Shown: in pieces, positions 56,471 to 64,000 of the stretch
Position numbering within the stretch: position 1 is the stretch's first letter
Layout of the letters: the number at the start of each line of letters is the position of its first letter
Assembly (NCBI RefSeq): GCF_000282195.1
Contig: NZ_AKJT01000005.1
Span: 1-64,000, forward strand
DNA: 64,000 bases
Reading direction: 5' to 3'
Source of the DNA: Pseudomonas sp. GM18
Lineage (GTDB): Bacteria; Pseudomonadota; Gammaproteobacteria; Pseudomonadales; Pseudomonadaceae
Translations under genes and position numbers: made by a program
Notes under the pieces: generated by a model
Told to the model about the DNA's origin: nothing
Database searches by the model: none
What the model saw: only the letters and a program-made list of their open reading frames with translations

Positions 56471-57347
56471 GGCGATAAAACCTATCCAGTAAGCCCGGGA
56501 GTGCCGCGCGCCAGGCGCGGGGCTTGATCCCGAAAGTGTGCAGAATTTTCTTGCAGGCCAGCACCGCGTGTTGCGGTTCTTCGGCAGCGTCGGGCCGCGC
56601 GGCGTGAGCCTGGGCGGTCGGCGCTTCGATGGCCAGCGGATGCAGGGCGCGAGCTTCAGTCAGAATCGCCTGCCCCAGTGCCAGCGGCGTGGTCGCCTCA
56701 TGCCCGGCGTAGTGGTAAGTGCCCCACAGCGGCGCCGCGCAATCGAGTTGCTTGAGCACCGAGATGATCACCCGGGCGGCGTCGTCCACCGGCGTCGGAT
56801 TACCGCGGCGATCATCGGCCAACAGCAGTTCTTCGGCTTTCTCGGCCCGGGCCAGGAATCGCCCGAGGGTGCCGTCGGGGCTGTCGTCGAGCAGCCAGCC
56901 GAAACGCAGCAACACGTGCTGCGGACAGGTGGCGCGCACGCTTTGCTCGATGCGCCACAAGGCCTGACCGCGCAGGCCCAACGGTACCGGTTCGTCTTTT
57001 TCGCTGTAGGCGGTCGCCCGGGAGCCATCGAACACGCGATAACTCGACGGTTGCAGCAGCACGATGTTGTGATGCTGGCACAGCTCGGCCAGACGCTCGA
57101 TGGCGCGCTCCTGCCCGGCCAGACGCTGCTCGCTGACGGTCTCCGCCTGGAACCAGTCGAAATAGTAGGCGAGATTGATCAACGCATCCGGACGGGTATC
57201 GTCGAGCAGTTGCGTCAGGCTCGCGGCGTCCCAGCCGTCTTGTGGTGGGCGGGGGGCGAGGAAACCGATGTCTTCCTCCGCACCGAGGCGAATCAGCGCC
57301 TGCCCAAGGGCATTTCCGCCGCCCAGTAACATAAGGCGCATTCGCAT
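56463..57347 (-). CDS. RmlD-like sugar nucleotide-binding protein
   Basis: The 294-residue protein is of the dTDP-4-dehydrorhamnose reductase-like family (LMLLGGGNALGQALIRLG binds the cofactor; VLLQPSSYRVFDG follows). The usual YxxxK catalytic pair is not evident; the region reads LRGQALWRIEQSV, so it may be a divergent reductase or a non-catalytic relative. It lies upstream of and overlaps the epimerase gene. Confidence 0.8.
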   Translation of the reverse strand: MRMRLMLLGGGNALGQALIRLGAEEDIGFLAPRPPQDGWDAASLTQLLDDTRPDALINLAYYFDWFQAETVSEQRLAGQERAIERLAELCQHHNIVLLQPSSYRVFDGSRATAYSEKDEPVPLGLRGQALWRIEQSVRATCPQHVLLRFGWLLDDSPDGTLGRFLARAEKAEELLLADDRRGNPTPVDDAARVIISVLKQLDCAAPLWGTYHYAGHEATTPLALGQAILTEARALHPLAIEAPTAQAHAARPDAAEEPQHAVLACKKILHTFGIKPRAWRAALPGLLDRFYRHG

Positions 57348-57572
57348 AGAGTCAGCAGGCCCAGTCTGATTGGAACGATGGCTTTATCGACAGCGCCCGC
57401 AGGCGATGTCCTCAATAATTGCCGGAATCGTTGCATTTTGCGGGTTTAGTGCGCAACCGTCATCCGTAAAGTGTAGTTCCCGAGGATTTGTGGTGCTGCT
57501 ACGGGCCTCAGGATCAACACAGACCCTGAGCGGTACTTGCAACTTCCCCGCCCCACCCGCATAAATTACTTC
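57348..57572. other. Divergent intergenic region without a gene
   Basis: The 225 bp between the RmlD-like gene and lhr hold the promoters of both. I see no repeat or clear -35/-10 pair. Confidence 0.5.
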
Positions 57573-60500
57573 ATGAATCTGCCCATCCCCACGGACGCTG
57601 CACTGGCAGGCTTTCACCCCGCCGTCAGCGCCTGGTTCAGCAACACTTTCGCGACGGCCACCGCCGCCCAGGCCCGGGCGTGGCCGTTGATCCGCCAGCG
57701 CCGCTCAACGCTGATTGCCGCGCCCACCGGCTCCGGTAAAACCCTCACCGCGTTTCTGGCCGTGCTCGACGATCTGGTCCATCGCGGGCTGGAGAACCCG
57801 GATGGCCTGCCGGACGAAACCCTGGTGGTCTACGTTTCGCCGCTCAAGGCGCTGTCCAACGACATCCGGATCAACCTGCAAACCCCGCTGGCCGGCATCA
57901 CCGAGCAGTTACGCGTGATGGGCCTGCCCGACGTGCCGATCAGCACCGCCGTGCGCACCGGCGATACGCCGCAAAAAGACCGCTCGGCCATGCGCAAAAC
58001 CGCGCCGCACATTCTGGTCACCACCCCGGAATCCCTTTACGTGCTCCTTGGCTCTGACTCCGGGCGGCAAATGCTCGGTACCACGCAAACGGTAATCGTC
58101 GACGAAATCCACGCCATCGCCGCCAGCAAACGCGGCAGTCACCTGGCCCTGAGCCTGGAACGTCTGCAAGCGCTTTGCCCGCAACCGCTGGTGCGGATCG
58201 GCCTGTCGGCCACGCAAAAGCCCATCGAAGCGGTGTCACGCTTTTTGGTCGGCCGCGATCGCGCCTGCGAAATCATCGACATCGGTCACGCCCGCCCACG
58301 GGATCTCGATATAGAAGTGCCGCCGGTGCCGTTGTCGGCGGTAATGGCCAATGACGTATGGGAGCTGGTCTACGACCGCCTCGCCGCCCTCGCCCGCGAG
58401 CACCGGACCACGCTGATTTTCGTCAACACCCGGCGCCTGGCCGAACGCCTGAGCCGGCACTTGAGCGAACGCCTCGGCAAAGAGGCCGTGGCCGCCCACC
58501 ATGGCAGCCTGGCCAAGGAATTTCGCCTCGACGCCGAGCAACGGCTCAAGCGCGGCGAGCTGCAAGTGCTGATCGCCACCGCCTCGCTGGAGTTGGGGAT
58601 CGACATTGGCGACGTCGACCTGGTGTGCCAGATCGCTTCGCCGCGCTCGATTGCCGGTTTTCTGCAACGGGTCGGCCGCTCCGGGCACCAGGTTGGCGGC
58701 ACGCCCAAGGGCCGGTTGTTCGCCACCACCCGCGACGACCTGATCGAATGCGCCGCCCTGCTCGATTGCGTGCGCCGTGGCGAACTCGACACCTTGCAGA
58801 TCCCCGAAGCGCCGCTGGACGTGCTGGCCCAACAGATCATCGCCGAGGTCAGCTGCCAGGAATGGCAGGAACAGGCCCTGCTGCAGATGCTGCGCAACGC
58901 CTCGCCTTACGCCAGGCTCGACGAAAAACATTACCAATCGCTGCTGCACATGCTCGCCGAGGGCTACAACGGTCGCCAGGGCATCCGCAGCGCTTACCTG
59001 CACCGGGACGCTGTAAGCCACACCTTGCGCGGTCGTCGGGGCGCCAAGCTGACCGCCGTAACCAGCGGCGGGACAATTCCGGACAACGCCGACTACAGCG
59101 TGTTGCTGGAGCCTCAGGGGCTGAACATCGGCAGCGTCAACGAAGACTTCGCGGTGGAAAGCATCGCCGGGGATATCTTTCAGCTGGGCAATACCTCGTA
59201 CCGAATCCTGCGGGTCGAAACCGGCAAGGTCCGGGTCGAAGACGCTCAGGGTCAGCCGCCGACCATTCCGTTCTGGCTCGGCGAAGCACCCGGTCGCAGC
59301 AATGAACTGTCGTTCGCCGTGGCCCGCCTGCAAGCACAACTCGATGATCTGCTCGCTGCCACACCCGGTAATCTGCAACCGGCGCTCGACTGGCTGACCG
59401 ACACCCTTGGCCTGAACCTCGCCAGCGCCGAGCAACTGATCGACTACCTGGCCCGGGCCCGCCTGACCCTCGGTGCCTTGCCGTCGCAAGACACACTGGT
59501 GATGGAGCGGTTTTTCGACGAGTCCGGCGGTACGCAACTGATCATCCACTCGCCGCTCGGCAGCCGCATCAATCGCGCCTGGGGCCTGGCCCTGCGCAAG
59601 CGTTTCTGCCGCACCTTCAACTTCGAATTGCAGGCCGCCGCCAGCGAAGACGCCATCGTGCTGTCGCTGTCCACCAGCCACAGCTTCGAGCTGGACGACG
59701 TGTGGCGCTACCTGCACAGCAACAGTGCTGAACATATCCTGACTCAAGCAGTGCTCGAGGCCCCGCTGTTCGGCGTGCGCTGGCGCTGGAATGCCGGGGT
59801 CGCCCTCGCGCTGCCACGCTACAGCGGCGGCCGCAAAGTACCGCCGCAGATCCAGCGGATGAAAAGCGAAGACCTGATCGCCAGCGTGTTTCCCGATCAG
59901 ATCGCCTGCGTGGAAAACCTCGCCGGCGAGCGCGAGATTCCCGACCATCCGCTGGTGGAACAAACCCTCGACGACTGCCTGCACGAGGCCATGGACAGCG
60001 AAGGCTGGCTGGCGCTGTTGCGACGTATGGAGCAGGGCGACATTCGCCTGATCAGCCGTGATTTGCCGGCGCCTTCGCCACTGGCGGCAGAAATCCTCAG
60101 CGCCCGCCCCTACACCTTCCTCGACGACGCGCCGCTGGAAGAACGCCGTACTCAGGCGGTGCTCAACCGCCGCTGGAGCGATCCGCAGTCCACCGATGAC
60201 CTCGGCGCGCTGGACGCCGAGGCGATTGCCGCCGTGCGCGACGAAGCCTGGCCAACGCCAACCGGCCTTGATGAAATGCATGAGGCCTTGATGAGCCTGG
60301 CGTGTATTACCGAAAGCGAGGCCCAGGCCAACCCCAATTGGCTCGAGTGGCTGAACACCCTGGCCGACAGTGGCCGCGCCAGCCGCTTGCAGATCAATGC
60401 CGAGCATTCGCTGTGGTTGGCGCTGGAGCGGCTGACCTGCCTGCGGGCGATTTATCTACAGGCCACGTTGCAGCCAGCGCTGGAGGCGTTGCCGGGTTTC

Positions 60501-61904
60501 GATGAAATCTGGGAACCGGACGAAGCGGTGCTGGAAGTGATCCGTGCGCGGCTCAGCGCGTTTGGTCCGTTGCCACTGACGGCGATTGCCGAACCGCTTG
60601 GATTACCGGCGCTTCAAGTCACTCAGGCCCTGGCGCAACTGGAACGCGAAGGTTACGTGCTGCGCGGGCAATTCAGCCCGGGCGCCCGTGAAGAGGAATG
60701 GTGCGAACGGCATCTGCTGGCGCGAATTCATCGATACACAGTCAAACGGCTGCGGCGGGAAATCGAGCCGGTGGCGTTGCAGGATTTCATGCGTTTTCTG
60801 TTCGACTGGCAGCATCTTTCCACCGCAAGCCGAGGCCAGGGTAGCGCAGTGTTGCCGGCGATCATCAGCCAGTTCGAAGGCTACCCCGCCGCCGCTTCGG
60901 CATGGGACAGCGACATTCTGCCGGCGCGGCTCAAAGACTATTCGGCGAGCTGGCTGGATGAGTTATGCCGCAGCGGCAAACTGGTCTGGACGCGCCTGAC
61001 TGCGCGCAACAAGAGCACCGGCACGGCATTGCGCAGCACGCCAATTCTGCTGCTGCCGCGTAGTCAGGTCGGGTTGTGGAGCAGCTTGACCGAGCAGACG
61101 CCGGTCAGCGAACTGTCGCCCAAAACACAAAAGGTCCATGCAGCGCTCAGCCAGCACGGCGCGCTGTTTTTCGATGAGCTGATGCACGAGGCCCATCTGC
61201 TGCGCTCGGAACTGGAAATCGCCTTGCAGGAACTGGTGGGTGCCGGACTGGTAAACGCCGACAGTTTCGCCGGGTTGCGGGCGCTGATCACCCCGGCCAG
61301 CAAACGCCAGAATCGTAGCAGCCGACGTGGTCGCGGGGCGTTTGTCGGCGGCATGGACGATGCCGGGCGCTGGGCGTTGTTGCGTCGTGGTACTGCCGCA
61401 CCGGTTGTGGATAAGCCGATTGTGGATAAACAACGCCCGACGTCCACGCCCACAGAAACCCTGGAACACATCGCCATGACCTTGCTGCGCCGTTACGGCG
61501 TGGTGTTCTGGCGCGTGCTGGAGCGTGAGGCGGATTGGTTGCCGAGTTGGCGGGAATTGCTGCGCACGCTCCATCGGCTGGAAGCCCGGGGCGAGATCCG
61601 TGGCGGGCGGTTTGTCAGTGGTTTGGCCGGTGAACAGTTTGCGCTGCCCGAGGCGATCCCGTTGCTGCGCGAAGTCAGGCGGCGCCCGCATGACGGCAGT
61701 TTGATCGCGGTGTGCGGGGTGGATCCGCTGAACCTCGCCGGCACCCTGTTGCCGGGCGCGAAAGTGCCGGCGCTGGCGAGCAATCGACTGGTGTACCGCA
61801 ACGGCTTGCCGGCCGCCGCCGAAATCGCCGGCAAGCAGCAGTTCTGGCTGGAGCTGGATCAACAGGCCAGTGCTCAGGTCCGTAGCAAACTGATCCAGCA
61901 TTGA
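57573..61904 (+). CDS. lhr: Long helicase-related protein Lhr
   Basis: The 1443-residue superfamily 2 helicase has Walker A APTGSGKT (50-57) and DEIH (177-180). Motif VI reads QRVGRSGHQVGG. The long C-terminal half (about residues 850-1443) is the Lhr extension found in many bacteria. Lhr unwinds branched DNA and RNA-DNA hybrids, and supports repair of oxidative and crosslink damage. The ATG at 57573 is used; an upstream in-frame start adds 12 residues with no family match. Operon context is not evident. Confidence 0.95.
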   Translation: MNLPIPTDAALAGFHPAVSAWFSNTFATATAAQARAWPLIRQRRSTLIAAPTGSGKTLTAFLAVLDDLVHRGLENPDGLPDETLVVYVSPLKALSNDIRINLQTPLAGITEQLRVMGLPDVPISTAVRTGDTPQKDRSAMRKTAPHILVTTPESLYVLLGSDSGRQMLGTTQTVIVDEIHAIAASKRGSHLALSLERLQALCPQPLVRIGLSATQKPIEAVSRFLVGRDRACEIIDIGHARPRDLDIEVPPVPLSAVMANDVWELVYDRLAALAREHRTTLIFVNTRRLAERLSRHLSERLGKEAVAAHHGSLAKEFRLDAEQRLKRGELQVLIATASLELGIDIGDVDLVCQIASPRSIAGFLQRVGRSGHQVGGTPKGRLFATTRDDLIECAALLDCVRRGELDTLQIPEAPLDVLAQQIIAEVSCQEWQEQALLQMLRNASPYARLDEKHYQSLLHMLAEGYNGRQGIRSAYLHRDAVSHTLRGRRGAKLTAVTSGGTIPDNADYSVLLEPQGLNIGSVNEDFAVESIAGDIFQLGNTSYRILRVETGKVRVEDAQGQPPTIPFWLGEAPGRSNELSFAVARLQAQLDDLLAATPGNLQPALDWLTDTLGLNLASAEQLIDYLARARLTLGALPSQDTLVMERFFDESGGTQLIIHSPLGSRINRAWGLALRKRFCRTFNFELQAAASEDAIVLSLSTSHSFELDDVWRYLHSNSAEHILTQAVLEAPLFGVRWRWNAGVALALPRYSGGRKVPPQIQRMKSEDLIASVFPDQIACVENLAGEREIPDHPLVEQTLDDCLHEAMDSEGWLALLRRMEQGDIRLISRDLPAPSPLAAEILSARPYTFLDDAPLEERRTQAVLNRRWSDPQSTDDLGALDAEAIAAVRDEAWPTPTGLDEMHEALMSLACITESEAQANPNWLEWLNTLADSGRASRLQINAEHSLWLALERLTCLRAIYLQATLQPALEALPGFDEIWEPDEAVLEVIRARLSAFGPLPLTAIAEPLGLPALQVTQALAQLEREGYVLRGQFSPGAREEEWCERHLLARIHRYTVKRLRREIEPVALQDFMRFLFDWQHLSTASRGQGSAVLPAIISQFEGYPAAASAWDSDILPARLKDYSASWLDELCRSGKLVWTRLTARNKSTGTALRSTPILLLPRSQVGLWSSLTEQTPVSELSPKTQKVHAALSQHGALFFDELMHEAHLLRSELEIALQELVGAGLVNADSFAGLRALITPASKRQNRSSRRGRGAFVGGMDDAGRWALLRRGTAAPVVDKPIVDKQRPTSTPTETLEHIAMTLLRRYGVVFWRVLEREADWLPSWRELLRTLHRLEARGEIRGGRFVSGLAGEQFALPEAIPLLREVRRRPHDGSLIAVCGVDPLNLAGTLLPGAKVPALASNRLVYRNGLPAAAEIAGKQQFWLELDQQASAQVRSKLIQH

Positions 61905-62056
61905 TGTTGTCTGGTCCTGCCCCATCCGCGCCAACACAAATCAGCCCTCGCGATATTTGACCTGCACGCAAATATCAAATGCCCACCCCTGTATTTTTCC
62001 GCACGACCCAAACCCCGACACTGCGCTCCATCAATCAATCCACCGGAGTTGCAGCC

Positions 62057-63268
62057 ATGCCCATTGCCTTGCTGGCGCTGACCCTCAGCGCTTTCGCCAT
62101 CGGGACGACGGAGTTCGTCATCGTTGGCCTGTTACCCACCATCGGCGCCGACCTCGGCGTCAGCCTGCCGTCCGCCGGTCTGCTGGTCAGCCTGTATGCA
62201 CTCGGGGTGGCCGTCGGCGCGCCGGTGCTGACCGCCCTCACCGGCAAAGTCCCGCGTAAATTGCTGCTGTTGTCGCTGATGGTGCTGTTCACCCTCGGCA
62301 ACTTGTTGGCCTGGAAAGCGCCGAGCTATGAGTCGCTGATCATTGCGCGGATCGTCACCGGCCTGGCCCACGGGGTGTTTTTCTCGATTGGCTCGATCAT
62401 CGCCACCAGCCTGGTGCCGAAGGAAAAGGCCGCCAGCGCGATTGCCATCATGTTCACCGGCCTGACCGTGGCGCTGGTCACCGGCGTGCCACTGGGGACG
62501 TTTATCGGTCAGCATTTCGGCTGGCGTGAAACCTTCCTCGCCGTGTCTGCATTGGGTGTGATCGCCTTCATCGGCAGCCTGCTCTACGTGCCGAAAAACA
62601 TCGCCCACAGCAAACCGGCTTCGCTGTTGCAGCAATTGCAGGTACTCAAACAACCGCGCCTGTTGTTGGTGTATGCCATGACGGCGGTCGGCTACGGCGG
62701 CTCGTTCATCGCCTTCACCTTTCTGGCGCCGATTCTTCAGGACATTGCAGGCTTCAGCGCCAGTACCGTCAGCCTGGTGCTGCTGGTGTACGGCATCTCG
62801 GTGGCCGTCGGCAACATCTGGGGCGGCAAGCTGGCGGACAAACGCGGCCCGATCGGTGCCCTGAAAATCATCTTCGCCCTGCTCGCCGCCGTGCTGTTCG
62901 TGCTGACCTTCACCGCCGGCAATCCGTGGCTGGCCCTGGCCACTGTGTTGGTCTGGGGTTCGGTGGCGTTCGGCAACGTGCCGGGCCTGCAGGTGTATGT
63001 GGTGCGTCAGGCCGAACATCACACCCCGCATGCGGTGGACGTGGCGTCGGGCCTGAACATTGCGGCGTTCAACCTCGGCATTGCCGGTGGTGCGTGGGGT
63101 GGCGGTTTGATCGTAGCGAACATGGGGCTGATCCATACCGCGTGGATCGGTGGCCTGGTGGTGTTGGTGGCGCTGGCACTGACAGCCTGGAGTGGTCGTC
63201 TTGATCGGTTGGGCCCGGTGTATGCCGAGCCGGCTGAAGGTTCGACCCGGATCGTTGCCGGGCACTAA
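62057..63268 (+). CDS. MFS transporter, DHA1 (drug:H+ antiporter) family
   Basis: The 403-residue protein has twelve membrane segments. The N-terminal LTLSAFAIGTTEFVIVGLLP is the DHA1-12 signature, and the GTFIGQHFGWRETFLAVSAL segment between helices 5 and 6 (motif C) follows. It would export a drug-like compound or metabolite using the proton gradient. The ATG at 62057 follows GGAG; a longer frame from 61979 is hydrophilic and unlikely. The substrate is unknown. Confidence 0.9.
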   Translation: MPIALLALTLSAFAIGTTEFVIVGLLPTIGADLGVSLPSAGLLVSLYALGVAVGAPVLTALTGKVPRKLLLLSLMVLFTLGNLLAWKAPSYESLIIARIVTGLAHGVFFSIGSIIATSLVPKEKAASAIAIMFTGLTVALVTGVPLGTFIGQHFGWRETFLAVSALGVIAFIGSLLYVPKNIAHSKPASLLQQLQVLKQPRLLLVYAMTAVGYGGSFIAFTFLAPILQDIAGFSASTVSLVLLVYGISVAVGNIWGGKLADKRGPIGALKIIFALLAAVLFVLTFTAGNPWLALATVLVWGSVAFGNVPGLQVYVVRQAEHHTPHAVDVASGLNIAAFNLGIAGGAWGGGLIVANMGLIHTAWIGGLVVLVALALTAWSGRLDRLGPVYAEPAEGSTRIVAGH

Positions 63269-63270
63269 CC

Positions 63271-63298
63271 ACTGTGGGAGCGAGCAGGCTCCCACAGT
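63271..63298. terminator. Terminator-like hairpin after the MFS gene
   Basis: ACTGTGGGAGC and GCTCCCACAGT form an 11 bp stem around GAGCAG. It is of the same family as the hairpin at 39627-39658, with no T-tract. Confidence 0.8.
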
Positions 63299-63405
63299 TG
63301 ATCGGTGGTGTTTTGTCGAACGTGTACCGTCCGTAGCCCCGTCGAAACTTTCTCGCTCGCCTCGCAGTCATCAAAAGACAGGGCTGTCCGAGGATGGGAG
63401 GCGAC

Positions 63406-63532
63406 ATGGCGGCGACTCATATCGGCATTTCAGGCTGGCGCTACACGCCCGTCGCCTGCTTGAGCGCTTCCATCTCGACAAAGACCTTGTCACCGCCCCC
63501 GGCGAGCCGGCTGCCGAAGGAGTACTGCCATG
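63406..63532 (+). pseudogene. DUF72 gene remnant with large internal deletion
   Basis: The sequence begins MAATHIGISGWRYTP, an unmistakable DUF72 N-terminus (normal length about 240-310 residues). Right after it, near 63450, the frame shifts into [15 protein letters not shown] in another frame, which ends in VLP and a TGA overlapping the next ATG. That tail fits the C-terminal end of the same long DUF72 subfamily. About 800 bp between the two have been lost. The short reading frame from 63406 would end at 63564 and is not functional. Confidence 0.75.
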
Positions 63533-64000
63533 AGCATTCCCGATCCGGTCGGCACGACGGATGAACAGCAACCCATCATCAGCACCGTGAGTCGCTTCAC
63601 CGTGCTGACGGTCAACACCCACAAAGGGTTCACCGCGCTCAATCGACGCTTCATCCTCCCCGAGTTGCGCGACGCGGTGCGCAGTGTGTCCGCCGATGTG
63701 GTGTTTTTGCAGGAGGTCCACGGCACCCACGAGCATCATCCCCAGCGCTACAACAATTGGCCGGCGATGCCCCAGTACGAATTCCTTGCCGATAGCCTGT
63801 GGCCGCAATTCGCCTACGGGCGCAACGCGGTCTACCCGGCGGGCGATCACGGCAATGCGCTGTTGTCGAAATTCCAGATCGTGCGTCACGACAATCTCGA
63901 CGTGTCCATCAGCGGCCATGAAAACCGTGGAATCCTGCATTGCGTGCTGCGGATGCCCGGCGATGGCCGGGAAGTGCATGCCATTTGCGTCCACCTGGGG
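63530..64000 (+). CDS. Endonuclease/exonuclease/phosphatase family protein (partial)
   Basis: The first 157 residues are visible; the gene runs off the window. It matches the EEP (Mg-dependent) fold: [18 protein letters not shown] near the N-terminus, then [13 protein letters not shown] with the metal-binding Glu, and HGNALLSKF in the middle. Targets range from DNA to lipids and cannot be told. The ATG at 63530 overlaps the stop of the DUF72 remnant (ATGA), so it was once coupled to a complete gene. Confidence 0.88.
   Translation, partial: MSIPDPVGTTDEQQPIISTVSRFTVLTVNTHKGFTALNRRFILPELRDAVRSVSADVVFLQEVHGTHEHHPQRYNNWPAMPQYEFLADSLWPQFAYGRNAVYPAGDHGNALLSKFQIVRHDNLDVSISGHENRGILHCVLRMPGDGREVHAICVHLG

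Noticed and set aside
58236..60407. Long minus-strand open frame (723 codons) inside lhr
   Set aside because: It is antisense to helicase motifs that are conserved in Lhr, and has no recognisable domain or ribosome site.

Overview
The window is about 64 kb of chromosome from a fluorescent Pseudomonas (P. fluorescens group or a close relative). The evidence is the high GC content, REP/REPIN palindromes in many intergenic gaps, and a housekeeping gene order that, from memory, follows the P. aeruginosa PA4022-PA4069 segment (eut genes, ppa, xseB-ispA-dxs, rib/nus/thiL, a zinc cluster, oprG). No rRNA, tRNA or CRISPR array was seen, and no integrase or transposase gene.

Left core (1-9.7 kb). An ethanolamine catabolism block comes first: aldehyde dehydrogenase, permease eat, and ammonia-lyase eutB-eutC. 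Both exaC and eat carry near-consensus sigma-54 promoters. A GNAT acetyltransferase, a DedA protein, MtfA, pyrophosphatase ppa and a LexA/S24-type repressor follow.

Accessory island (about 10.07-24.49 kb). This is the most interesting part. Six large, co-oriented genes of lower GC content lie between two near-identical 25 bp repeats derived from a terminator. They are an SNF2/RapA-like helicase, a Fic protein, a type III-like DNA methyltransferase (Mod), a type III-like helicase-nuclease (Res), a SIR2 protein and a HerA ATPase. SIR2-HerA is a known anti-phage pair. The SNF2-Fic-Mod-Res quartet looks like an expanded or re-purposed type III restriction system in which a Fic enzyme sits in the same operon as Mod and Res. 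The Mod gene has an AT-rich centre, and the Res nuclease motif is unusual.

Second accessory block (24.7-36.4 kb). A six-gene minus-strand cluster matches the mag operon (magA-F) around a periplasmic alpha-2-macroglobulin that lacks the thioester. Next to it is a second, unrelated fic gene, preceded by four copies of a 10 bp element in alternating orientation at an exact 17 bp pitch.

Right core (36.4-64 kb). In order: xseB-ispA-dxs (isoprenoid precursors); btuF, a membrane protein and ribA; a nine-gene minus-strand run nrdR-ribD-ribE-ribBA-ribH-nusB-thiL-pgpA plus a solute-binding protein (riboflavin, thiamin, lipid); a YbaY lipoprotein, a methyltransferase and CnoX; a zinc-linked His-rich protein with an ABC exporter-like pair and a DUF3299 protein; OprG/OmpW; two nucleotide-sugar enzymes; Lhr helicase; an MFS transporter; a DUF72 gene collapsed by an internal deletion; and the start of an endonuclease/exonuclease/phosphatase protein that runs off the end.
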